DNA of 38,193 nt from Acidobacteriota bacterium (GTDB lineage: Bacteria > Acidobacteriota > Terriglobia > Terriglobales > Acidobacteriaceae): the NCBI GenBank assembly GCA_021805025.1, contig JAJZGF010000016.1:1-38193 (forward strand). The letters run 5' to 3'. The notes under the pieces are model-generated. The model worked only from the letters and a program-made list of their open reading frames with translations. It had not been told where the DNA came from and did not search any database. Position numbers and translations under genes: made by a program. This document shows, piece by piece, positions 15,843-23,800 of the stretch. Every line of letters starts with the position of its first letter. Position 1 is the stretch's first letter.

Positions 15843-16457
15843 ATGACGAAACCAACCTATGCTCAACAGCTGCTCGCGCTGCTGGCACGCACCAGCTTCC
15901 GCCTCGGCCAGTTCAAACTCTCTTCCGGCGGCACAAGCGACTACTACATTGACTGCCGCACCACCACGCTCCATGCCGAGGGCGGCCGCCTGACAGGCCA
16001 CGCCATCCTTGAATTGCTGGAAAAAAATCAGATTCTGACCGAGGCCGTCGGCGGGCTCACCATGGGCGCTGACCCGATTGTTTCCAACGTGGCGACAGCC
16101 AGTGCATGGCGCGCGCAATCTGACAGCACTGCGCCGCTGCTGCACGGATTTCTGGTGCGCAAGGCAGAAAAATCGCATGGCACCGGGCGTCGGATCGAAG
16201 GCTTTTGCCGTGAGGGCGCGCGGGTGGTGATTGTGGATGACGTATGCACCACCGGCGCCTCCACCATTCACGCGATTGAAGCAGCGCGTGAGGCGGGCAT
16301 GGTCATCGCTGCTGTTGTTTGCATTGTAGAGCGCGAAGAGGCCAACGGCAGGCCCGCGGTCGAGGCCGCGGCCCAGGGCGCGCCGTTCCTGCGACTCTTC
16401 ACTGCAGTGGAGGTTCGCGCAGAGCATGTGCGTCAGTTGGAGGCAAACCGATCCTGA
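15843..16457 (+). CDS. pyrE: Orotate phosphoribosyltransferase
   Basis: The enzyme transfers the phosphoribosyl group from PRPP to orotate to form OMP in pyrimidine synthesis. The 204-residue protein (GTG at 15840 is an in-frame alternative) has the PRPP-binding motif VVIVDDVCTTGAST in the C-terminal half and FKLSSGGTSDYYIDCR at the N-terminus, both typical. LVRKAEKSHGTGRRIEG forms the flexible loop with the catalytic lysine. It follows the M16 protease by 40 bp, which suggests co-transcription, and ends before a strong hairpin terminator shared with the convergent ompA-like gene. Confidence 0.95.
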   Translation: MTKPTYAQQLLALLARTSFRLGQFKLSSGGTSDYYIDCRTTTLHAEGGRLTGHAILELLEKNQILTEAVGGLTMGADPIVSNVATASAWRAQSDSTAPLLHGFLVRKAEKSHGTGRRIEGFCREGARVVIVDDVCTTGASTIHAIEAAREAGMVIAAVVCIVEREEANGRPAVEAAAQGAPFLRLFTAVEVRAEHVRQLEANRS

Positions 16458-16483
16458 AGCAAGATACCTGTTCCTGGTGAACG

Positions 16484-16534
16484 AAAAGCAGCCGGCCATC
16501 CGATCTCTCCCTCGGATGGCCGGCTGTGCTTTAT
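16484..16534. terminator. Bidirectional rho-independent terminator between pyrE and the OmpA-like gene
   Basis: A perfect 15-bp stem (CAGCCGGCCATCCGA at 16489-16503 with its complement at 16512-16526) encloses an 8-nt loop (TCTCTCCC). It is flanked by GAAAA on the left and TGCTTTAT on the right. The position between two convergent genes and the stem strength fit a terminator that works in both directions, although the T-tracts are short. Confidence 0.8.
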
Positions 16535-16572
16535 GCCCGGAACTGTCCTACCTGGTTGCTTCTATGCCGAAG

Positions 16573-17295
16573 TTAGTTCCCGTTGCCTGAGGTCGCAGGT
16601 GGGGCCTGTTGCCCGCCGCCCATGTTGCTCAACATCTGCACTTCCACACGGCGATTCTTTTTCCGGCCCTCTGCCGTATCGTTCGGCGCCACTTCCTTAT
16701 CCTTCCCGATACCGATCAGATAGAAGCGATGCGCCGGTATGTTGTACTTCGACGCAAGATACTGCACGACGGCGTCGGCGCGGCGCTGGCTCAGGTCATA
16801 GTTATACTGCGCCGGGCCCGTCGAATCAGTCCCGCCTGTCACTTCAAGAATGTAGCCCGTGGCCGAGCCTAGTTGGCCGGCAAAGCTATCCAACTGGGAC
16901 TTATCGTCATCTGTCAGAACCGCTTTGTCGAATCCGAAGGTTACGGTCACGTCCGCCATCTGCTTGTAGTTGTCCAACCCTTTGACCACGCTATCCAGCG
17001 AGTCGGCACGATGCACGGCATCATTGGCTGCTGCCTCCGCATCTCCCGCTGCCTTGGTGGCGTTCTGCGCGTTCTGCGCTGCTGCTTCAGCAGCCGTCTG
17101 CGCCTGCTTGACTCCGGCCTGCGCACGCTGGTCTGTGTCCTGGATAGACCGGCCGTTCGCGGCCGTCTTCTCTTCCAATTGTCCGGTATGCTCCACCAGG
17201 GGCGCCGTCTGGTTGCGCACGTAGTTCTTAGTCGCGCATCCGGTCACTCCGGCCAGCGCCAAGGCGGCTAACATCCAAGTTCCAAGTGTTTTCAT
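16573..17295 (-). CDS. OmpA-family peptidoglycan-associated lipoprotein
   Basis: The start at ATG 17295 is chosen because GGAGA precedes it and a lipoprotein signal follows: MKTLGTWMLAALALAGVTGC with lipobox VTGC. That gives 240 residues. After the lipid-anchored cysteine comes an Ala-rich coiled coil (about 30-105), then an OmpA C-terminal domain (about 115-225) with FGFDKAVLTDDDKSQL, a TDSTG segment and NYDLSQRRADAVVQYL. The D and R of this type contact diaminopimelate in peptidoglycan. The protein should sit in the outer membrane and anchor it to peptidoglycan. The tail GGGQQAPPATSGNGN is low complexity. It is convergent to pyrE and divergent from uvrC. Confidence 0.92.
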   Translation of the reverse strand: MKTLGTWMLAALALAGVTGCATKNYVRNQTAPLVEHTGQLEEKTAANGRSIQDTDQRAQAGVKQAQTAAEAAAQNAQNATKAAGDAEAAANDAVHRADSLDSVVKGLDNYKQMADVTVTFGFDKAVLTDDDKSQLDSFAGQLGSATGYILEVTGGTDSTGPAQYNYDLSQRRADAVVQYLASKYNIPAHRFYLIGIGKDKEVAPNDTAEGRKKNRRVEVQMLSNMGGGQQAPPATSGNGN

Positions 17296-17418
17296 TGTCT
17301 CTCCCTTATCTTTGCGCTGCCGAGTCACCACGACCTGCCCGGCAGGCGGGCAATACAACATCGACACCCAGCTACTTGCACTCTCCGCGCCAAATCAATT
17401 ACATGAATCAAGTAGCTC

Positions 17419-17446
17419 ATAATAAATGCTTTGCTGGACTTTTCCA
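17419..17446 (-). promoter_or_regulatory. Possible promoter of the OmpA-like gene
   Basis: On the minus strand TGGAAA (17446-17441) and TATTAT (17424-17419) are separated by 16 nt, about 125 bp upstream of the start codon. The match to sigma-70 consensus is partial, and the leader would be long. Confidence 0.25.
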
Positions 17447-17519
17447 GAACACGCCGACGCGCGCATACCATGTAATTTTTACCCGGAGAGTAAGGAATTC
17501 TCCTGCAAATTCTTGAACC

Positions 17520-17548
17520 TGGCAAGCTTTCCGAGCGCCCGCTATGCT
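17520..17548 (+). promoter_or_regulatory. Possible uvrC promoter
   Basis: TGGCAA (17520-17525) and TATGCT (17543-17548) are separated by 17 nt, and the uvrC ATG lies 31 nt beyond. The -10 match is fair and the -35 match weak. Confidence 0.3.
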
Positions 17549-17579
17549 AACCATTGGGACTCTCTGACCCCGACGACGC

Positions 17580-19517
17580 ATGGATCTCTACGAAACAATC
17601 CGCAATTTGCCCACCCAGCCCGGCGTGTACCTCTACAAAAATGCAGAGGGCGAGGTGATCTATGTGGGCAAGGCAAAAAACCTGCGCTCGCGGGTGCGCT
17701 CCTACCTGCTTGAAGCTTCGCAGGCCAATGCAAAAACCGGCTCGCTAATGCGCGAGGCTGTCGATCTCGACTATATCCTGGTGGCCAACGACCACGAGGC
17801 ACTGGCTCTTGAAAACAATCTCATCAAGCAGCGGAAGCCACGGTTCAACATCCTGCTGCGGGATGACAAGACTTACCCCTACGTCAAGCTCACACTCTCT
17901 GACCGCTATCCCAAGGTGTTTGTCACGCGCCGTCTGCGCAAAGATGGCTCGGCCTACTTTGGTCCTTACTTCCCCGGTAACCTTGCCTATCGCGTTGTCG
18001 AACTCATCCACCGCAGCTTTCTTATACCCAGCTGCAAGGTCGATCTGTCGCGCTACCATCCCCGAGCCTGTCTGCAGTACTACATTCACCGCTGTCTTGG
18101 TCCCTGTGTCGAGGGGCTCACCACGCCAAATGCCTATGCGGATGCAGTGCGCGATGCGCAGATGTTCTTGGAGGGCCGCCATGCTGAATTGGAGCGCACC
18201 CTGACCACACGCATGATGGCTGCCGCCGAGGCCGAGCACTTCGAGGCTGCAGCGCGGCTGCGCGATCAGCTCTCCACCGTCCATCAGCTGAGCGAAAAGC
18301 AAAGGATCGCCACCGCTGAGCAGAGTGACGATGCCGACGTCTTCGGGTATCACTTTGAGGACGGCGCACTGGCCGTCAATTTATTTCACGTCCGTGCCGG
18401 CAAAATTGTCGATCGGCGCGAGTTCTTCTGGGATGATCTTCCCGAACTGCTGGAATTCTCCGACACCGACTCTCCGGGGCGGGAGAGCATTGCGCCCCGC
18501 GCCGCTGAACAAGCGGCGAGCCGCGATTCCAGCGAGCGGACTTTTCATTCCGGACAGGTCTTCTCGGCTCTGCTCAAGCAGCTCTATATCGACCAGCACT
18601 ACGTCCCGCGCACCATCCTCGTTCCAGTGGATTTCGCAGACCGTGAAGCGCTAGCCGCTCTGCTCAGCGAGCGCACCGGGCACCGCATCGATCTGGCCGT
18701 ACCCCAACGGGGAGAAAAACGTTCGCTGGTGGATCTGGCCGGGCAGAATGCCAAGCAATCGCACACACAACGCTTTCGCGTCCTGGAGCCCTCCCGGAAG
18801 GCCATTCAAGAGGCTTTTGCCGATGCGCTGATGCTGCCGGAGCTGCCTCGCCGCATCGAGTGCTTCGATATCTCCCACATCCAGGGCGCCGAAACCGTAG
18901 CCTCGCTGGTGGTATGGGAAGACGGCAAGATGAATAAGTCCGCCTACCGAAAGTTCAAAGTGATGACGGTCGTCGGCGTGGACGACTTTGCCTCCATGCG
19001 CGAGGTGGTCCACCGCAGATATCGCCGTCTGAAAGAAGAAAATCAGCCGCTACCGTCCCTGGTCCTGATAGATGGCGGCCTGGGTCAGTTGCATGCCGCG
19101 GCTGAAGCCCTCGAGTCGCTTGGCTTCACATCGCAACCGCTGGCCTCCATTGCCAAGCGCGAAGAGGTCATCTACCTCTACGGAAATGAAGAGGAGCCGG
19201 TTGTTCTGGATCGCCGCTCCCCCGTCCTGCATCTGGTGCAGCTCATCCGCGATGAGAGCCACCGCTTTGCGGTGGGCTACCATCGCCAGCGCCGGGCCAT
19301 GCGCGATCGCGACTCGGAGCTGCTGGATATCCAGGGCGTGGGTCAACAAACCCGCCAGCGCCTGCTCACCCACTTCGGCAGCCTGCGCGACGTGCAGCAG
19401 GCGACGGTGGAGTCCCTGACCGCCGTGGTGCCGCGAAAAACAGCAGGGGCCATCTGGCGTCACTTTCACGCAACGCACACCGGTGAGCAAGTACCCTCCG
19501 GCGAAGGCGCGGTATGA
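17580..19517 (+). CDS. uvrC: UvrABC system protein C (excinuclease subunit C)
   Basis: UvrC makes both incisions around bulky DNA lesions during nucleotide excision repair. The 645-residue protein has the GIY-YIG nuclease domain at the N-terminus (GVYLYKNAEGEVIYVGKAKN at about 15-34), a UVR motif region near 205-240 (EAEHFEAAARLRDQLS), the RNase H-like endonuclease domain starting at about RIECFDISHIQGAET, and C-terminal helix-hairpin-helix motifs (LLDIQGVGQQTRQRLLTHFG). Length is normal. It stops at 19517, only 10 bp from the stop of the convergent papain-like gene, and no hairpin is evident in that gap. Confidence 0.97.
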   Translation: MDLYETIRNLPTQPGVYLYKNAEGEVIYVGKAKNLRSRVRSYLLEASQANAKTGSLMREAVDLDYILVANDHEALALENNLIKQRKPRFNILLRDDKTYPYVKLTLSDRYPKVFVTRRLRKDGSAYFGPYFPGNLAYRVVELIHRSFLIPSCKVDLSRYHPRACLQYYIHRCLGPCVEGLTTPNAYADAVRDAQMFLEGRHAELERTLTTRMMAAAEAEHFEAAARLRDQLSTVHQLSEKQRIATAEQSDDADVFGYHFEDGALAVNLFHVRAGKIVDRREFFWDDLPELLEFSDTDSPGRESIAPRAAEQAASRDSSERTFHSGQVFSALLKQLYIDQHYVPRTILVPVDFADREALAALLSERTGHRIDLAVPQRGEKRSLVDLAGQNAKQSHTQRFRVLEPSRKAIQEAFADALMLPELPRRIECFDISHIQGAETVASLVVWEDGKMNKSAYRKFKVMTVVGVDDFASMREVVHRRYRRLKEENQPLPSLVLIDGGLGQLHAAAEALESLGFTSQPLASIAKREEVIYLYGNEEEPVVLDRRSPVLHLVQLIRDESHRFAVGYHRQRRAMRDRDSELLDIQGVGQQTRQRLLTHFGSLRDVQQATVESLTAVVPRKTAGAIWRHFHATHTGEQVPSGEGAV

Positions 19518-19527
19518 CCACTCTGAT

Positions 19528-20286
19528 CTAAGCCGAAGAGGTTCCCTGGACGAGCGACAGGTCCTGCCGAAGACTTGTCAAATCGAAACCGGACGGAGAG
19601 GCCTCGGTGCTGCGCACCCAATCAGAGCTGAGCACAGCGAACAGTTCGACGCTGTAACGACGGTAGAACTCCCAGCTAATCGTCTTCAATGTGCCCCACG
19701 TGACCACGTACACGCCGTCTTCGCAATAACCGATTCCTGTGACGCAGTGACCATTCGCTGGCTGCGGAGCAGCGTCTGCCGCTGAGGCCGATGCGGGTAT
19801 CGCCCATGGAATTTCCGGCCATCCGGCTGGGTCGCCGGTCATCGCAAAGTCCGGCAGATCAAGGCCGATGTATGCGCTTCCGAACAGGTGAACGATAGCG
19901 CGCAATTGGTCCGCATCCTGCGCCCGCGCACTTACAAAGGAATGAACACGATGATTCCCGATGCCCGTCTTGCGCCAGTACTTCAGAGCATCGAGCATGG
20001 ACACGCAGTCCATAAGCCGATCTCCGGTAAGGTAACAATGGGCACGGATAATGTCTGCATCCGTCAGGAAGACGCCATGCTGATTCGCCGCCGTCCAGTG
20101 GTGCACCATGTGGCCGGCAGCAGCAGAGGTGCAGCAGTTGAATTCATTGTTCGCCAGCATGGGCCACGACGTCGTGGTCTCCAGCAACTCCTTGGCCGGC
20201 GGTACCGGCAATGAAGCAACCTTGATGTAGTCAGCCAATTGCAGGGTTCTAGTATCGTGTATTGAGTGAATTCTGCCGAGTTTCAT
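19528..20286 (-). CDS. Papain-like cysteine-hydrolase-fold protein, last gene of the LanM-dehydratase locus
   Basis: The 252-residue protein has a C1-peptidase-like outline: a cysteine region NNEFNCCTSAAAGH at residues 46-59 (C51/C52 at the nucleophile position), a histidine region NGHCVTGIGY at 178-187 (H180) and a VVTWGTLKTISWEF strand at 195-207. In papain the matching strand reads NSWG with the catalytic Asn; here that position is Thr. I recall related proteins in acidobacteria and actinobacteria with the same CVTWG pattern and no established activity. It has no signal peptide, so it is cytosolic. The start ATG has GGAGG four bases upstream and lies 38 bp inside the end of the kinase gene, so it is co-expressed with the kinase. 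A role as leader peptidase or amide-forming enzyme is inference from context. Confidence 0.7.
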   Translation of the reverse strand: MKLGRIHSIHDTRTLQLADYIKVASLPVPPAKELLETTTSWPMLANNEFNCCTSAAAGHMVHHWTAANQHGVFLTDADIIRAHCYLTGDRLMDCVSMLDALKYWRKTGIGNHRVHSFVSARAQDADQLRAIVHLFGSAYIGLDLPDFAMTGDPAGWPEIPWAIPASASAADAAPQPANGHCVTGIGYCEDGVYVVTWGTLKTISWEFYRRYSVELFAVLSSDWVRSTEASPSGFDLTSLRQDLSLVQGTSSA

Positions 20287-22687
20287 TGTGCCTCCGGTGC
20301 GAGGAAGGATGAGCCAGCTTCATGCGTTCGATCAGTTGGTGGTAGCGGGGATGATCCTGAAGCTTTCTGAGGCTGGGCATCACGGTGATGTAGGCCACCA
20401 GGATGTCATGCATGTCCGCGGCTTTCTCAAGCCAGTTGAAGGCGAGTTCATCTTCGCCGACAGACGCTGCAGCCACAGCAATCGCCACAGGCATCCGATT
20501 CCCGTTGTTCGCTAGTTCGAGAAGGTTGGCAAGCACCTCGCGCGCTTTGTCATGGTCCCCTTTTTGCGCATGAGCCTCCGCAAGCCAGCCCATGAGAATG
20601 GGCATGCGGCTGTGCTCGATTCCGCGCTCGAACGTCGCTACTGCTTCATGCGAGCGTCCGGCCTGGGACTGAGCCAGCCCCAGTGAATAATAAAGCTCGA
20701 AATAGTGCGGCGAAGACGTGAGCGCAGTCTGCGCCAGCAGAATGCTGCTGTCGTGGTCACCAAGATAGGTTTTAAGAATTGCCTCGGCTGCCAGCAGCCA
20801 GGTCGCAAGGGGATCGTAGCTAAGTCCGATACGTACCTGCTCCAGCGCCTCCTCAAGCTTCCCCTGTGTCATTAGATGGGAAGCGTAAAGGTAGTAAGAC
20901 TCGCCGCGCTGGGGGCGCAACTCGATCGCCTTCACGATGTGCTCCCGGCCGCCGATCCAATTCCAGTCGTAAAACTGCAACACGGATGCAAGCGCCAGGT
21001 GGCCCTCCGGCAACCCCGGATCTAGCTCGATCGCTTGCAGCGCGGACGATCGTGCGCTGGGCCATGCCACATCCGGAGGAATCAGGCCCAGAAGCCCTTG
21101 CAGGCAGAAGTAATCTGCCATACCCGCATGCGCCGGCGCAGAGCCGGGGTCCAGCTTGAGCGCCTGTTCGAAATATTGTCCTGCGAGTCTAACGCTTTCG
21201 ACCGATCTCTGTTCCCAGTGATAGCGACCTTTCAGATATGCATCGTATGCCTCGGCCTGCATCGGCGTCCTCGTCTGAAGATCGGAACCGTCCAAGTTCA
21301 GCGCGAGCTTTTCCCGCAAGGCTGAGAGCACTGCTGTAGCAAGTTCATCCTGTAACTCGAATACGTCTGCAATCTCACGGTCAAACCGCGCTGACCAGAC
21401 GTGAAATCCCCTTCGCACATCGGTGAGCTGCATCGTGATGCGGATACGGGCTCCTGAACGGCGCACACTGCCCTCGAGGATGACGTCAACATCCAGCAAT
21501 TTGCCTATTTCCCGGATATTCTGATGTTTCCCTTTGAAGGAGAAAACGGAGCTTCGAGAGACAACGTGCAGGTCGGGGAGCGTCCCCAGTGCATTGATCA
21601 ACTCGTCTGTGAGCCCGTCGCTGAAATACTCGTTCTCCGGGTCGGAGCTGACATTCTGCATTGGCAGCACCGCGATCGAAGAGCTTCCCCGGCTTGACTG
21701 AACCTCACTCGGCTGCGGCCTCCCAGCCGCTGTACCGCCTGCCGGTAGCTCCTGAAATGTCTTGGTCTCGCCGTCCCAGGCGCCATTGAAGCCCAGGGTG
21801 ACAGTCTGCGTCACGCTGGCAGGAAAAATGACTGACCGCTGAGTGCCCTCCTTGGCTTCCTCTTCCAGATTGTCGCTCAGCAACGCCAGAATCTCCGCAG
21901 CCGACGCATGACGCTCATGCGGATGCAGTCGCAATGCGCCCTGCACCGCCATGTGGATAGCGTGGGGCAGATCAGGACGTGCGTGATGCAAAGGAATGTA
22001 GCGCCCTGCTGCAATGGCCGCTATGGTTGCGGATTGTGATACCTGCCGGAAGGGTGAGTGGCCCGCCGCCATTTCATAGAGCACCACTCCCAGCGCCCAT
22101 ATATCTGCGCGGTAATCAACCGACTCCCCGGCAAGCTGCTCCGGAGGCATGTAGGCAAGAGTGCCCATCACTTTGTGCGGAGCGGTAAATTGCTGCTGAT
22201 GAACGAAGCGGGAGAGGCCAAAGTCGAGAATTTTGACGGTGCCTGAGTCCAGGAGGAAGATATTCCCCGGCTTAATGTCCCGATGGATAATACCGGACAT
22301 GTGCGCGGCATGGAGTCCAGAGGCTGTCTGCCGCCCAATGTTGCGGATGCGCGAGATATCGATTGGGCCTCGCTGGATCAGTTCAGCGAGGGTCTGGCCT
22401 CGGTAGTAGGCCATCACCAATAACAGTGAACCATCCGGAGCCGTCTCAACTGCATAAATGGTGCAGAGGTTGGCATGGTCAATCGCAGAAGCGGCGCGCG
22501 CCTCGCGCAGAAATCGCTCGCGCATCTCAGTATCTTCTGAGATCGCCGGCTGTAGTACTTTGATCGCGACCTTGCGCTGAAGTCGGATGTCCTCTGCCTC
22601 AAAGACAACACCCATTCCGCCTTCCCCGAGCTTTCTGACAAGGCGATAGTGAAAGAGGTCATCTCCGGGACTGAAGACCGTCTGCAT
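20249..22687 (-). CDS. Serine/threonine protein kinase with TolB-like domain and TPR repeats
   Basis: From ATG 22687 the protein has 812 residues. The kinase domain (about 13-275) has the glycine loop GEGGMG (21-26), K43, the catalytic HRDIKPGN (135-142) and DFG (155-157), and an MPPEQL/DIWALGV region. A TolB-like/FlgO-like domain (SIAVLPMQNVSSDPENEYFSDG and on) follows, then TPR repeats to the end. Unlike many related acidobacterial kinases I see no membrane helix between kinase and TolB-like domain, so it looks cytosolic. The longer frame from 22774 overlaps the diiron gene by 86 bp; ATG 22687 lies one base past that gene's stop, fitting coupling. Its targets are unknown; the FHA-domain phosphatase encoded at the other end of the locus is an obvious candidate partner. 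Confidence 0.9.
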   Translation of the reverse strand: MQTVFSPGDDLFHYRLVRKLGEGGMGVVFEAEDIRLQRKVAIKVLQPAISEDTEMRERFLREARAASAIDHANLCTIYAVETAPDGSLLLVMAYYRGQTLAELIQRGPIDISRIRNIGRQTASGLHAAHMSGIIHRDIKPGNIFLLDSGTVKILDFGLSRFVHQQQFTAPHKVMGTLAYMPPEQLAGESVDYRADIWALGVVLYEMAAGHSPFRQVSQSATIAAIAAGRYIPLHHARPDLPHAIHMAVQGALRLHPHERHASAAEILALLSDNLEEEAKEGTQRSVIFPASVTQTVTLGFNGAWDGETKTFQELPAGGTAAGRPQPSEVQSSRGSSSIAVLPMQNVSSDPENEYFSDGLTDELINALGTLPDLHVVSRSSVFSFKGKHQNIREIGKLLDVDVILEGSVRRSGARIRITMQLTDVRRGFHVWSARFDREIADVFELQDELATAVLSALREKLALNLDGSDLQTRTPMQAEAYDAYLKGRYHWEQRSVESVRLAGQYFEQALKLDPGSAPAHAGMADYFCLQGLLGLIPPDVAWPSARSSALQAIELDPGLPEGHLALASVLQFYDWNWIGGREHIVKAIELRPQRGESYYLYASHLMTQGKLEEALEQVRIGLSYDPLATWLLAAEAILKTYLGDHDSSILLAQTALTSSPHYFELYYSLGLAQSQAGRSHEAVATFERGIEHSRMPILMGWLAEAHAQKGDHDKAREVLANLLELANNGNRMPVAIAVAAASVGEDELAFNWLEKAADMHDILVAYITVMPSLRKLQDHPRYHQLIERMKLAHPSSHRRHNETRQNSLNTRY

Positions 22688-22688
22688 A

Positions 22689-23432
22689 TCAGAACTCTCT
22701 GGATGGGGAAGCGATTGCAACTCCGGAAGAGGTAAAGATCGTCTCGGCGCCTGCAGGGTTTTCGATTCGCTCAAAGTGTTCCAGAATATCCGAGAACACG
22801 TTGACGAGAAGTGAGCTGGTCGTGATAGCGCTTACTGTGATCAGGTCCTGGTGATGCTGCTGCAGAGGCAGTGAGTCCAGTGCCGCATTAAAGTCCGCGA
22901 CATGGTCCGGATCGAGCTTGGCATGCATCAGATGGCAAGACATGGTGGAGAGCGGAATGCCGGATCGCCTGGAAACCTGCTCCAGGAATTCGATTGATGC
23001 CGGCTCCTCCACGACTGCGATGTATCCGAGATAGGCGATCGGATGTACGTGAAACATACAGTAATACTGCGCGCCCACCAGCGCAGCAACGCTCGCATAA
23101 GGCAACCGCTGCAACACACGCTCCCTCTGGACTCCCATCGCTGCGAGATCATCCAGCAACCACTTTTCGTGGCCAGTCTCCTCGGTGGCGTGTTCCAGGT
23201 AGTAGTCATGGAGCCACGCGGCGAGAGGTTCGCCGGTGGTTATAGCCGAGCAACGCTCCGCCGCGGCCCGCATTGCTGGAGCCGAACTTGCCGTGATCCC
23301 GTAGATTGCAAAAAGAAACTCAGGGTAGAGTTCGCTCAACCTTGGATGAAACCATACTTGGCGAATCAAAGAACTGAGGTGCCCGCTAACTAGGGAAATT
23401 GTCTCGCGCAGACGTTGACTCTGTGTGGTCAT
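22689..23432 (-). CDS. Iron-containing redox enzyme, heme-oxygenase-like diiron (HDO) family
   Basis: The 247-residue all-helical protein matches the Haem_oxygenas_2-like family of iron-containing redox enzymes. Candidate ligands are in LEHATEETGHEKWLLDDL (H81, E84/E85, H88), E142/E143 in VVEEP, and HAKLDPDHVAD (H170, D174, H177). Known HDO enzymes use two irons and O2 for N-oxygenation, desaturation or C-C cleavage in natural-product routes. Which of these applies here cannot be told. GGGGAGACGGA immediately precedes ATG 23432, a good ribosome site. The gene starts 65 bp after the small-protein gene and its stop is one base from the kinase start, so it is part of the same transcription unit. 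Confidence 0.8.
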   Translation of the reverse strand: MTTQSQRLRETISLVSGHLSSLIRQVWFHPRLSELYPEFLFAIYGITASSAPAMRAAAERCSAITTGEPLAAWLHDYYLEHATEETGHEKWLLDDLAAMGVQRERVLQRLPYASVAALVGAQYYCMFHVHPIAYLGYIAVVEEPASIEFLEQVSRRSGIPLSTMSCHLMHAKLDPDHVADFNAALDSLPLQQHHQDLITVSAITTSSLLVNVFSDILEHFERIENPAGAETIFTSSGVAIASPSREF

Positions 23433-23497
23433 TCCGTCTCCCCATACGATCCTGGCGCTTGTCTGAGCCTTGCGTATAGCCGGGTGCGAGTGCCCGG

Positions 23498-23701
23498 TCA
23501 GAGCAAAACCGTACCCATACGATGGGCATCGCCATCCTGCACTTTACGCTGGAAAAACGCATCGCCAAGCTTGACGCGCACAGAGATGAGCGCATCAATT
23601 TCCGTCGAACTCAGTTGGTTGACGCTTTGAGCTTCGGCGTCGGTCAGGGGATGATGGACTTGAATCAGTCCGGCCTGTTGAAGCCTGTCTACATTGGTCA
23701 T
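23498..23701 (-). CDS. Small 67-residue protein, candidate precursor/substrate of the LanM-type dehydratase
   Basis: From ATG 23701 with AGGA eight bases upstream (GAGAGGAAAGCC-ATG) it encodes 67 residues; a longer frame to 23755 has no ribosome site. The sequence is amphipathic and helical in its middle: LTDAEAQSVNQLSSTEIDALISVRVKL (split here as LTDAEAQSVNQL then SSTEIDALISVRVKL). It resembles leader-type regions of short RiPP precursor families in general pattern, but I do not recognise a specific family with confidence. It contains no cysteine, so no lanthionine can form within it. Ser/Thr are T2, T20, S26, S31, S32, T33, S40 and T64, leaving only T64 in the C-terminal tail. Position between the dehydratase and the diiron enzyme makes it the best substrate candidate. 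Alternatively it is a small regulatory or recognition protein. Confidence 0.7.
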   Translation of the reverse strand: MTNVDRLQQAGLIQVHHPLTDAEAQSVNQLSSTEIDALISVRVKLGDAFFQRKVQDGDAHRMGTVLL

Positions 23702-23800
23702 GGCTTTCCTCTCGACATTGTTGCGCACCACCGACCCATCTGGTGCACTCAACACATCCGAATACTAGCACATAACATTAGCGATCATTCGAGGTCTAAT

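Noticed and set aside
19518-19527. Terminator between convergent uvrC and the papain-like gene
   Set aside because: The gap is 10 bp and I found no hairpin with a T-run around it.
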